Source: JADHLJ01 sp038116915 (GTDB lineage: Bacteria; Pseudomonadota; Alphaproteobacteria; Thalassobaculales; Thalassobaculaceae). Taken from it: a stretch of DNA of 21,017 bases. The notes under the pieces are model-generated. The model did no database searches and had not been told where the DNA came from. It was given only the letters and a program-made list of their open reading frames with translations. The stretch lies in contig JAYOEU010000064.1 of assembly GCA_038116915.1 (NCBI GenBank), positions 1 to 21,017 on the forward strand, written 5' to 3'. This document shows, piece after piece, positions 14,296 to 21,017 of this stretch; the stretch's first letter is position 1; each line of letters begins with the position of its first letter. Both the position numbers and the translations under genes were made by a program.

Positions 14296-14729
14296 TCGGC
14301 CAATTTACCCGAACCGCCGGCCTCTGCCGGAAGATCGACATATCTCGGCAGATCGTCCGCGGTCCGGAGCACCGACTCGCCGTGATAGACATGCACGGCA
14401 GGCCTGAAGTCCAGGGTCGGCAGGACGCTTGAATAGATATCGATGAAGCCACCCCCGGGGTGCTCGCTCATCACGTGACCGCCGCACCTGCGGCAGAACT
14501 TGCGGTGACTTTTCTCGGTCTTCTTGTAGGTCTCGAGATGCTCCGCGCCATGGGTGACCGTCACATCCGACGGACGCCAGAGGGTGAACCCGTTCACCGG
14601 CGCCGCCGCCCAGGCGCGGCAATCGGCACAATGGCAATAGCCCATGCGCAGGGGTTCGCCCCGCGCCTCGAACGTCACTGCGCCGCAGAAACACTGGCCC
14701 TTGTGGGTCGGCTGTTCACTGATGGACAT
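14292..14729 (-). CDS. GFA-family (CENP-V/GFA) zinc protein
   Basis: The 145-residue protein carries the GFA fold named after glutathione-dependent formaldehyde-activating enzyme. Zinc ligands of the family are present: C13 and C15 (GQCFCGAV), C32, C34 and C37 (YCHCADC), C79 and C82 (FCRRCGGH). Members are linked to S-hydroxymethylglutathione formation, but that activity has been questioned and many relatives have unknown roles. Two ATGs compete: the one at 14735 directly abuts TGAGGGA, while the one at 14729 lies six bases after it, so 14729 is preferred. The Shine-Dalgarno overlaps the stop codon of the upstream flavoenzyme gene, indicating coupling. The stop shares CTAG with the convergent small gene. 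Confidence 0.9.
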   Translation of the reverse strand: MSISEQPTHKGQCFCGAVTFEARGEPLRMGYCHCADCRAWAAAPVNGFTLWRPSDVTVTHGAEHLETYKKTEKSHRKFCRRCGGHVMSEHPGGGFIDIYSSVLPTLDFRPAVHVYHGESVLRTADDLPRYVDLPAEAGGSGKLAD

Positions 14730-14735
14730 GTCCAT

Positions 14736-14742
14736 TCCCTCA
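14736..14742 (-). promoter_or_regulatory. Ribosome binding site of the GFA gene overlapping the upstream stop
   Basis: On the minus strand TGAGGGA contains both the flavoenzyme's TGA stop and the AGGGA Shine-Dalgarno of the GFA gene. It sits six bases before the ATG at 14729, which decides between the two candidate starts and implies translational coupling. Confidence 0.65.
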
Positions 14743-16014
14743 TAATGACCTGATGAACTGGTTGGCCGAGAAGACCGCGTCCAGCAGGCGGGTCATCACC
14801 GGCGCCGCCGTGGCCTTTTTCGGCTCGGTGACCGGCAGCGGCAGATCCGCCTCGGCACCGCCGGAAAGCAGCTCGGCCATGGCCTTGCCGAACAGGGTTC
14901 CGGGCGCGATACCCCGGCCGTTATAGCCGATCGGGGTGTAGAGCCCCTCGGCCAGCCGGTGGATGCGCGGGATATGATCCGGCGTCATGGCGATCCGGCC
15001 GTGCCATGCCTTCTCGAAGACGACATCGCCCAGATCCGGAAACAAGGCCTTCAACCGGCGCGCCGCCCAGCGCTTGGAGAGCCCGCTCTCGCCGCCGAAA
15101 ACCCGGCCCATGGAGCCGATGATCAGCCGCCCGAAGGCGTCCCGCCGCAGCGAGAACATGACCGGCGCGGTGTCCCACAGCCCCTGACCCTCCTTCAGGA
15201 TATGGGCGACACGCCCGCCCATCGGCTCGGTCGCGAGCTGGAAGTAGTGGATGATGGTGAAGGTGTCCTTCAGGCCCGGCCAGAGCGCGTCGGTATAGGC
15301 GTTGGTGCCGAGAATTACCGATTTCGCCCGCACCTCACCGCCCGTCGTCTCCAGCCGCCAGCCGCCGGTCTCGCGGTGCAGCCTGGTGACCCGGACCCCG
15401 GTATGCAGCTTCGCTCCCGCCGCGACCGCCGCCCGGGCCAGCCCCCGCACATAACCCATCGGGTTGATGGTGCCGGCCCGGTGATCCAGCAAGCCGCCGT
15501 GGAAAACATCGGTGCCGATCTTTTCCGCCGCCTCGGAACGGTCGAGCAGATCCACCGGCGCGCCGAGCCGCCGCCATTCCTCCCAGCGCCGACGCAGATC
15601 CTCGAACCCCTTGGGAGCGTGGGCGGCATGAATGGTGCCGTGCCGCGTCGCCTCGCAGCGGATCTGGTGCTTTTCGATCAGCGAGAACACGTATTCCGGC
15701 CCGTCGCCCAGCACCTTGATAAGCCTCGAGCCACGCTCCTCGCCCATCTGTCGGCGCACATCCTGGGGCGGCAGCCACACCCCGGCATTCAAGAGCCCGG
15801 CATTGCGGCCCGAGCCGCCATGGCCAATGGTCTCGGCCTCCAGAACATGCGCCTCGATGCCCTTCTCGCCCAGATGCAGGGCCGTCGAAAGCCCGGTGAA
15901 CCCGCCGCCGACGATCGCCACCTCGGCCTCGAGATCGCCGCGCATGGGCGCGTCGACCGGCTTTTCCTCGGCGGAAAAATCCCAGAGCGAGATCGCGGCC
16001 TGCCTGTCGGTCAT
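14740..16014 (-). CDS. FAD-dependent oxidoreductase, DAO family (PuuB-like)
   Basis: The 424-residue flavoenzyme belongs to the D-amino-acid oxidase / gamma-glutamylputrescine oxidase group, which oxidises amines or amino acids. The FAD Rossmann motif is at about 32-51 (VAIVGGGFTGLSTALHLGE; G36, G38, G41), with E59 as the likely ribose-binding acid and the flavin motif GHGGSGRNAG following. A C-terminal FAD contact is YNGRGIAPGTLFGKAMAELL. A central segment (TINPMGYVRGLARAAVAAGAKLHTG) is typical of the family. The ATG at 16014 has GGAG six bases upstream and is preferred to the in-frame GTG at 16038. It is transcribed with the GFA gene, whose start lies within a few bases of its stop. The substrate is unknown. 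Confidence 0.92.
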   Translation of the reverse strand: MTDRQAAISLWDFSAEEKPVDAPMRGDLEAEVAIVGGGFTGLSTALHLGEKGIEAHVLEAETIGHGGSGRNAGLLNAGVWLPPQDVRRQMGEERGSRLIKVLGDGPEYVFSLIEKHQIRCEATRHGTIHAAHAPKGFEDLRRRWEEWRRLGAPVDLLDRSEAAEKIGTDVFHGGLLDHRAGTINPMGYVRGLARAAVAAGAKLHTGVRVTRLHRETGGWRLETTGGEVRAKSVILGTNAYTDALWPGLKDTFTIIHYFQLATEPMGGRVAHILKEGQGLWDTAPVMFSLRRDAFGRLIIGSMGRVFGGESGLSKRWAARRLKALFPDLGDVVFEKAWHGRIAMTPDHIPRIHRLAEGLYTPIGYNGRGIAPGTLFGKAMAELLSGGAEADLPLPVTEPKKATAAPVMTRLLDAVFSANQFIRSL

Positions 16015-16434
16015 GAATGTCTCCAGCCCCTTGGGCACCGTGTCCGGCGCGACTCTAGCAAAACGCCAAGCGGAAGGTGAGAGGCGTCGGCGCTTCGATT
16101 TCGAAAGGATGATATGACGGTCAAGGGGATCGTCTCAAAATCCTTTACGCCCTGTCTCCAAAGACGTCGCCCTGGCAAAGGCCAGGGCTCTTGCCGACAT
16201 TGGTTGCCTCTCATAACTATCTGAAAAAGTGCGGATTCGCAGCAGTGGCCCCAGCCTCGCCACAAGCCCTGGCCTTCGCCAGGGCGACGTCTTTCTATCA
16301 ATGGCGCAGGCCTCGAACTCAAAGATGCTTGGGTTGCATATTGCCGTCGCGAAATCAAACAGGGATAGAGACCTTCTTCCCCGATACCGCTAAAGTCCGG
16401 CATAACCAGTTCGAGACCGCCCAGGAGCCCCGCC
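16015..16434. other. 420-base intergenic region between divergent genes
   Basis: The region separates the flavoenzyme gene (minus) from the DUF993 gene (plus). It contains the family C repeat pair (16160-16294) and must hold promoters in both directions, but no convincing -35/-10 pair stands out. No coding frame is supported; open frames here are short and lack codon bias or a ribosome binding site. Confidence 0.6.
16160..16294. repeat. Head-to-head hairpin repeat pair, family C
   Basis: The 30-base unit at 16160-16189 recurs inverted at 16265-16294 with one difference. Each unit is a hairpin with an 8-bp stem GCCCTGGC/GCCAGGGC and a four-base loop (AAAG on the left, CTTC on the right). A related hairpin is at 14034-14063. 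About 75 bases of unrelated sequence lie between the arms. Confidence 0.85.
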
Positions 16435-17601
16435 ATGACCTCCCTCACCCTGCCCCGGACTGACGGGTCCACCGAGCGGTATACGCCGGGCGCGCCCGCC
16501 GAATTCGCGCATAAGGCCGAGGGCGCGTTGCCCCGGGTGGCTTTCGCGGCGGCCCATGTGGTGGCCGATCCGCTGGCGGATTGCGATCCCTGGCTGGACG
16601 AGGCCATCGACTGGGACGCCACGATCGCGTACCGCCGCCACCTCTGGGACCTCGGGCTCGGCGTCGCCGAGGCGATGGACACCGCCCAGCGCGGCATGGG
16701 GCTCGGCTGGAAGACGGCCCAGGAACTGATCCGCCGCTCGGTCGCCGCCTCGCGGGACTATGACGGCGAGGCGATGATCGCCTGTGGCGCCGGGACCGAC
16801 CATCTGGCGCCGGACCCGTCGCTTTCCCTCGATGACGTGATCCGCGCCTATGAGGAACAGTTCGAGATGGTCGAGGGCGCCGGCGGCCGGATCATCCTGA
16901 TGGCCAGCCGGGCGCTGGCGAAATGCGCCAGGGGCCCGGAGGACTATGCCAAGGTCTATGACCGTCTGCTCTCCCAGGCGCGCGAGCCGGTGATCATCCA
17001 CTGGCTGGGCGAGATGTTCGACCCGGCGCTCGCCGGCTATTGGGGAAGCGGCGACCACATGGCGGCGATGGATGTCGCGGTCGACGTGATCAACCGCAAC
17101 GCCTCCAAGGTCGACGGGGTCAAGGTCTCGCTGCTGGACGATGCCAAGGAGATCGCCATGCGCCGCCGCCTCGCTAGGGGCGTGCGCATGTACTCGGGCG
17201 ACGATTTCAACTATCCGGACCTGATCGCCGGCGACGAAGAGGGCTATTCCGACGCCCTGCTCGGGATCTTCGACGCGATCGCGCCGGCGGCCAGCGCCGC
17301 GCTCGCCGCCATGGCGAGGCAGGACATGACGCTCTACCACCAGATCCTGGCGCCGACGGTGCCGTTGTCGCGGCATATCTTCAAGGCGCCGACCCGGTTC
17401 TATAAGACCGGCGTGGTGTTCATGGCGTATCTCAACGGCCATCAGGATCACTTCACCATGGTCGGCGGCCAGCAAAGCGCCCGCTCGGCGGTGCATCTGG
17501 CCGACATCTTCCGTCTCGCCGACAAGGCCGGGTTGCTGAGCGACCCGGAGCGCGCCAGCCGCCGTACCGCGACGGTGATGGCGCAGTACGGCGTTGCCTG
17601 A
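16435..17601 (+). CDS. DUF993 protein (DHDPS-like TIM barrel)
   Basis: The 388-residue protein resembles the DUF993 family, distant relatives of dihydrodipicolinate synthase / N-acetylneuraminate lyase aldolases. Recognisable blocks: RVAFAAAHVVADP near the N terminus; IDWDATIAYRRHLWDLGLGVAEAMDTAQRGMGLGW (58-92); IACGAGTDHL (115-124); REPVIIHWLGEMFDPALAGYWG (183-204); and VDGVKVSLLD (226-235). K230 there sits where the Schiff-base lysine of the aldolases would be. If the analogy holds it would make or break a carbon-carbon bond of a keto acid, but no substrate is known to me. AGGAG lies about eight bases before the ATG. The alpha/beta hydrolase follows 48 bases later on the same strand, probably in one operon. 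Confidence 0.82.
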   Translation: MTSLTLPRTDGSTERYTPGAPAEFAHKAEGALPRVAFAAAHVVADPLADCDPWLDEAIDWDATIAYRRHLWDLGLGVAEAMDTAQRGMGLGWKTAQELIRRSVAASRDYDGEAMIACGAGTDHLAPDPSLSLDDVIRAYEEQFEMVEGAGGRIILMASRALAKCARGPEDYAKVYDRLLSQAREPVIIHWLGEMFDPALAGYWGSGDHMAAMDVAVDVINRNASKVDGVKVSLLDDAKEIAMRRRLARGVRMYSGDDFNYPDLIAGDEEGYSDALLGIFDAIAPAASAALAAMARQDMTLYHQILAPTVPLSRHIFKAPTRFYKTGVVFMAYLNGHQDHFTMVGGQQSARSAVHLADIFRLADKAGLLSDPERASRRTATVMAQYGVA

Positions 17602-17649
17602 TAAGACCGTTCCGGCCCACCGACCGCGCTCAAAACGAGGATCAATCGC

Positions 17650-18549
17650 ATGTTCCAGAATTTCGAGACCGCCGACATCACCACGCCCGACCGGGGCTTC
17701 GGCTCGGCCAAGATTCATCTGGAGCATGGCGGCGACGGACCGCCGCTGCTGCTGATCCACGGCAATCCACTGACCCATGTGTCCTGGCATAAGGTGGCGC
17801 CGCTGCTGCAGGACAAGTACCACCTCTATTGCGTCGATCTGCGCGGCTATGGCGACAGCGTCGGACCCGAGGATGGCGGACCGGAGAGCATCAATTATTC
17901 CTTCCGCGCCATGGCCCAGGACTTGGTCGATGTGATGGCCTCTTTCGGGCATGAGCAGTTCCTGGTCGCCGGCCACGACCGGGGCGCCCGCACCACTCAC
18001 CGCATGGCGCTCGATCATCCGGACAAGGTTTTGAAGGCCGCCGTCATCGACATCCTGCCGAGCCACCACATCTGGACCACCGCCTCACCGCAATGGGCCA
18101 AGACGTCCTGGCACTGGGTGTTCATGATCCAGCCCTATGACATGCCGGAGCGCATGATGGCCGCAGTGCCGCCGGAATATTACATGGAGAAGAAGATCTC
18201 CAAGCCCGGCAAGGGCCTCACCCCCTTCGCGCCGGAAGCCTTCGCCGAATATGTCCGCTGCTTCACCTGGAAGACGATCCGGGGCTCCTGCGAGGATTAC
18301 CGGGCCTGCGCCACCTCCGACTTCAAGCTCGACAGCGCCGATTTCGATGCCGACAACCGGGTCAAGTGCCCGCTGCTCGCGATCTGGGGCAAGGACAGCC
18401 ACACCGGCAAGGTCTATGGCGATGTGCTGGCGGTCTGGAAAAACTACGCCGGCGGCGCGATCCAGGGCGGCCCGATCGATGCCGGCCACTATGTGATCGA
18501 GGAAAAGCCCCGCGAGACCGCCGACTGGCTGCTCAAGCACTTCGGGTGA
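17650..18549 (+). CDS. Fluoroacetate-dehalogenase-like alpha/beta hydrolase
   Basis: The 299-residue hydrolase has an aspartate nucleophile, D110 in GHDRGARTTHRMALDHP, rather than serine. Residues known from Rhodopseudomonas palustris fluoroacetate dehalogenase appear at the same positions: triad D110, D134 (VIDILP) and H280 (AGHY); carboxylate-binding R111 and R114; halide pocket H155 and W156 (SWHWVF), with a tyrosine at 217 (CEDYRA) near the third halide ligand. It would therefore replace the halogen of haloacetates with hydroxyl. Related epoxide hydrolases share HDRG but usually not the H-W pair. GAGGA precedes the ATG by about nine bases. It follows the DUF993 gene by 48 bases. Haloacetate activity is inferred from these residues; other 2-haloacids or esters remain possible. 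Confidence 0.85.
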   Translation: MFQNFETADITTPDRGFGSAKIHLEHGGDGPPLLLIHGNPLTHVSWHKVAPLLQDKYHLYCVDLRGYGDSVGPEDGGPESINYSFRAMAQDLVDVMASFGHEQFLVAGHDRGARTTHRMALDHPDKVLKAAVIDILPSHHIWTTASPQWAKTSWHWVFMIQPYDMPERMMAAVPPEYYMEKKISKPGKGLTPFAPEAFAEYVRCFTWKTIRGSCEDYRACATSDFKLDSADFDADNRVKCPLLAIWGKDSHTGKVYGDVLAVWKNYAGGAIQGGPIDAGHYVIEEKPRETADWLLKHFG

Positions 18550-18575
18550 ATCAAAACCAGGTTCGCCGCCCCACC

Positions 18576-18713
18576 TTCGTCAACCCGCCGAAGGGCGGGG
18601 CCCATTCCTCCAGCGGCGGGGCACCTCGGTTGTAGAAATCGAAGCGGAGATTGAATCGCTGCTACGGCTGCCGAGTCAGCGGAATGGGTCCCGCCGAACG
18701 GCGGGATGACGAA
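18576..18713. repeat. Head-to-head hairpin repeat pair, family D
   Basis: The unit at 18576-18608 recurs inverted at 18681-18713 with a few differences. Each has a GC-rich hairpin: CCCGCC-GAAG-GGCGGG on the left and CCCGCCG-AA-CGGCGGG on the right, flanked by TTCGTCA/TGACGAA and CCCATTCC/GGAATGGG. It fills the 186-base gap between two convergent genes, where the stems could also help end transcription in both directions. Confidence 0.83.
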
Positions 18714-18735
18714 AGCAGGGTCAGGGTTGGTCGGC

Positions 18736-19764
18736 CTACGCCACCTCCGGCGCGCTTGCCCTGCGCCCCTCATAGAGATCCCGCCCCGCCACCAGGGCGC
18801 GGATCTTGGCGTCTGCGATCGGGCGTTTCAGCATCCAGAAGCCGCAATCCGGATGGATATGGGTGACCCGCCCCTCCCCCAACACCGTCGCGGCGCGCTC
18901 CAGATCACGGGCGATCTGCTCGGCGCTCTCGACCATGGTCGCCTTGATATCGACGACGCCGAGACCGAGGCCGATCTCGGGCCGGAGGTTCCGGAAAACC
19001 GCCAGTTCCTCGGGTGGGCGGTTGCGGCATTCCATGACGATATGATCGACATGCAGGGCGTTCAGATAGTCCATCAGCCGGTCCCAGCCGCCGGACTGGA
19101 TCCTCTGGCCACCGTAATTGCCGAAGCAGAGATGCACCGCCGGCGTGCCCTTGACCGCGTCCAGCACCCGGTTGATGGCTTCCGCCGCCCATTCCCATTC
19201 GCCGGGATTGCCCGGCAGGTTCGCCTCGTCGAGCTGAACCACCGGCGCCGCGATATGGCTCACCTGTTCGGCCAGCACGTCGGCGATCGCGAAGGCCACC
19301 TCCTCGACCTTGCCGTAATGCTTGTCGACCAGCGTCTTGGCAAGCATGTGCGGGCCGGTGAGCGTGAATTTGAGCGGCTTGCTCGCCAGCGCGTCGGCCC
19401 GGCGCCAGGCCCCCGGCAGATCCAGCGTACCGTGCCCGATGGGGCCGTCGATGACCCCCGGCGGCTGCAGGCGGAAGCCCATGCCGGCCTGAGCCCGATA
19501 GGCCACCAGCTCGGCGAAATCGATCGCCGTGCGCACGCCAGCCATCGGCCGCACGAAATACTCGATCATCCCATTCGTGGCGGGGTGGTTGATGTCGAAG
19601 CGGTAGAGCTCGCCGTCGCAGACGATATCAATGCCGGCTTGCTCCTGGGTGCGCAGGACCACGGCCGTGGCATCCACCAGCGCCTGTTCGCTCGGCGCGG
19701 CGACCAGCCAGTCCGGCACCGGGTAACTGCCGACCACCGTCGTCTTAATCCTCGGCATGCTCAT
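18736..19764 (-). CDS. Short MetE-like zinc methyltransferase (methionine synthase II C-terminal fold)
   Basis: The 342-residue protein corresponds to the C-terminal catalytic barrel of cobalamin-independent methionine synthase, without the N-terminal folate half. The zinc ligands are in place: H211 and C213 (VHLCFGN), E245 (MECRNRP) and C307 (HPDCGFW). The N terminus TTVVGSYPVPDWL is typical of the family, and the aspartate/glutamate motif VVQLDEANLP matches substrate-thiol proteins. Stand-alone forms act on varied methyl donors and thiol acceptors, so true methionine synthesis is not assured. The frame opens at a TTG (19782), but the ATG at 19764, preceded by AGGGGA, is preferred. It lies 37 bases after the acyl-CoA dehydrogenase on the same strand. 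Confidence 0.88.
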   Translation of the reverse strand: MSMPRIKTTVVGSYPVPDWLVAAPSEQALVDATAVVLRTQEQAGIDIVCDGELYRFDINHPATNGMIEYFVRPMAGVRTAIDFAELVAYRAQAGMGFRLQPPGVIDGPIGHGTLDLPGAWRRADALASKPLKFTLTGPHMLAKTLVDKHYGKVEEVAFAIADVLAEQVSHIAAPVVQLDEANLPGNPGEWEWAAEAINRVLDAVKGTPAVHLCFGNYGGQRIQSGGWDRLMDYLNALHVDHIVMECRNRPPEELAVFRNLRPEIGLGLGVVDIKATMVESAEQIARDLERAATVLGEGRVTHIHPDCGFWMLKRPIADAKIRALVAGRDLYEGRRASAPEVA

Positions 19765-19801
19765 CGGTTCGGCTCCCCTCAATCACCCACGCGGTGTCCC
19801 G

Positions 19802-21017
19802 CTAAAACCACTCCGCTCGCATATCGTGAACGGTATCATCCAGCCGTTCCAGCAGTTCGGACAGGGGCTTCACCGCCGGCAGTTCGACCCGGTGCATGTA
19901 GCGGCAGGCATGCAGCTTGCCCTCTAGGAAGGCACGGGTCTCGGCGTCCGGACCGGCCTCCAGACCATCCACCGCGGCAACCGCCTGATCGAGCCAGACC
20001 CAGGCCATGGTCACCAGCCCCGCCATTTCCATGAAGGCGCCGGCATTGGCGAGGCCGCGCCTCTGGCCGATCTGCTCCATCGCGCCGTGGATCGCCGAGG
20101 CGGCCGACAGCAGCCGCTCCAGCGCTGCGCCGAGGGCAACCGCGTCCTCGGTCAGCGCCGGGATGCCGCCGGCGCGCGCGATGGTCGCCCAGACCCGCCG
20201 CTCCAGCAGCGTGAGCGCGGCGCCGTCGCGCATTACCACCTTGCGCCCCAAAAGGTCGATCGCCTGGATGCCGTTGGTTCCCTCATGGATCGGGTTCAAC
20301 CGGTTGTCGCGGTAGAACTGCTCGACCGGATGATCGCGGGTGAAGCCGGCGCCGCCGAGAATCTGGATCGCCGCCTCGTTGGCCGCGAGGGCATGGTCGG
20401 ACACCCAGGATTTGATCACCGGGGTCAGGATGTCGAGCAGCAGGCCGCTCTCGTCGCGGACCGCCGGGTCCGGGTCCTGACGCTGGGTGTCCACGAGTTT
20501 GGCCGCCATCAGGCCGAGCGCGAGCCCGCCCTCGGCGACGATCTTCTGCTTCAGCAGCAGCCGGCGGATATCGGCATGCTCGATCAGCATGATCTGCGGC
20601 GCCGAGGGGTCCTTCTCGCCGGGATGGCGTCCCTGCGGCCGCTCGCGCGCGTATTCCAGGCTGTGCCGGTAGCCGGCATAGGCCAGCATCGCCGCGCCGA
20701 CGCCGACGCCGATCCGCGCCTCGTTCATCATGTGGAACATGTAGGCGAGGCCCTGGTTCGCCGTGCCGATCAGCTCGCCCCGGCAGTCCCCGCCATCGCC
20801 GAAGCTGAGCGCGGTGTTCACCGTGCCGCGATAGCCCATCTTGTGGTTGAGGCCGGCCAGGGTCACGTCGTTATCGGCTCCCGCCGACCCGTCCGCCTCC
20901 AGCCGATAGCGCGGCACGATGAACAGCGACAGGCCCCGCACCCCGGCGGGCGCACCCTCGATCCGGGCCAGGACCAGATGAATGATGTTCTCCGACAGCT
21001 CATGGCTGCCGCCGGAG
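19802..21017 (-). CDS. Acyl-CoA dehydrogenase, large C-terminally extended type (5' end outside window)
   Basis: About 404 residues are visible and the frame is open to the right edge (reading GGSHELSENIIHLVLARIEG before VRGLSLFIVP), so the N-terminal third is missing. Visible in order: the middle-domain strand, RGTVNTALSFG, the FAD-binding helical domain with LTPVIKSWVSDHALAANEAAIQILGG, and IHEGTNGIQAIDLLGRK, whose glutamate should be the catalytic base. A helical C-terminal extension (about the last 130 residues) marks the roughly 590-residue class that includes DmdC-type enzymes. It would oxidise an acyl-CoA to the enoyl-CoA and pass electrons to ETF. It is the upstream partner of the MetE-like gene. 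A GTG at 20941 is internal, not the start. Confidence 0.92.
   Translation of the reverse strand, partial: SGGSHELSENIIHLVLARIEGAPAGVRGLSLFIVPRYRLEADGSAGADNDVTLAGLNHKMGYRGTVNTALSFGDGGDCRGELIGTANQGLAYMFHMMNEARIGVGVGAAMLAYAGYRHSLEYARERPQGRHPGEKDPSAPQIMLIEHADIRRLLLKQKIVAEGGLALGLMAAKLVDTQRQDPDPAVRDESGLLLDILTPVIKSWVSDHALAANEAAIQILGGAGFTRDHPVEQFYRDNRLNPIHEGTNGIQAIDLLGRKVVMRDGAALTLLERRVWATIARAGGIPALTEDAVALGAALERLLSAASAIHGAMEQIGQRRGLANAGAFMEMAGLVTMAWVWLDQAVAAVDGLEAGPDAETRAFLEGKLHACRYMHRVELPAVKPLSELLERLDDTVHDMRAEWF

Noticed and set aside
16390..18069. A 559-codon open frame on the minus strand opposite the DUF993 and dehalogenase-like genes
   Set aside because: It spans two real genes and their gap on the other strand, is rich in H, R and D in a pattern typical of antisense frames, and shows no recognisable family motif.
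18706..20034. A 442-codon plus-strand frame opposite the MetE-like and acyl-CoA dehydrogenase genes
   Set aside because: It crosses the boundary of two well-supported minus-strand genes and has antisense-type composition with no motif.

Overview
The window is GC-rich chromosomal DNA from an alphaproteobacterium, most likely a member of the Rhodospirillales or a neighbouring order. Three things point there: the F0 gene order atpI-atpB-atpE-atpF'-atpF with split b and b' subunits, the DUF721-dsbA-smc cluster directly upstream of it, and the many short hairpin repeats in the gaps between genes. No transposase, tRNA, rRNA or CRISPR array was found. The taxonomic placement is inferred from gene order and protein character, not from a search.

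Layout. Positions 1-290 hold a G-rich repeat block (tandem GGAGATC motifs, a 47-bp exact direct repeat and an inverted copy of part of it). A strong terminator at 299-330 follows the atp operon. Positions 360-2939 (minus strand) are the F0 ATP synthase operon, with a candidate promoter at 3016-3045. Positions 3138-7922 (minus) carry smc, a DsbA-type periplasmic thiol oxidoreductase and a DUF721/DciA-like gene. Positions 8082-10677 are a divergent AmmeMemoRadiSam locus: a radical SAM enzyme on the minus strand, and a MEMO1-AMMECR1 fusion on the plus strand only 49 bp away.

From 10746 to the end lie accessory catabolic or redox genes: an alpha/beta hydrolase, a luciferase-like flavin monooxygenase and a beta-hydroxyacid dehydrogenase; a 30-codon small-protein gene whose stop overlaps the stop of a GFA-family gene; a D-amino-acid-oxidase-like flavoenzyme translationally coupled to that GFA gene; a DUF993 (DHDPS-like barrel) gene followed by a fluoroacetate-dehalogenase-like hydrolase; and a short MetE-like zinc methyltransferase downstream of a large acyl-CoA dehydrogenase that runs off the right edge.

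The genes split into housekeeping (energy, chromosome segregation, envelope redox, probable helicase loading) and accessory metabolism. The most distinctive feature is the intergenic landscape. At least four families of palindromic element sit in the gaps. Most occur as head-to-head pairs of hairpins, and one family forms a nested four-arm structure in two copies whose inner stems differ in sequence but still pair. The items most worth following are these structured repeats, the small gene at 14203-14295, the AmmeMemoRadiSam locus (biochemical role unsettled to my knowledge), and the dehalogenase-like hydrolase, which keeps the defluorination residues.
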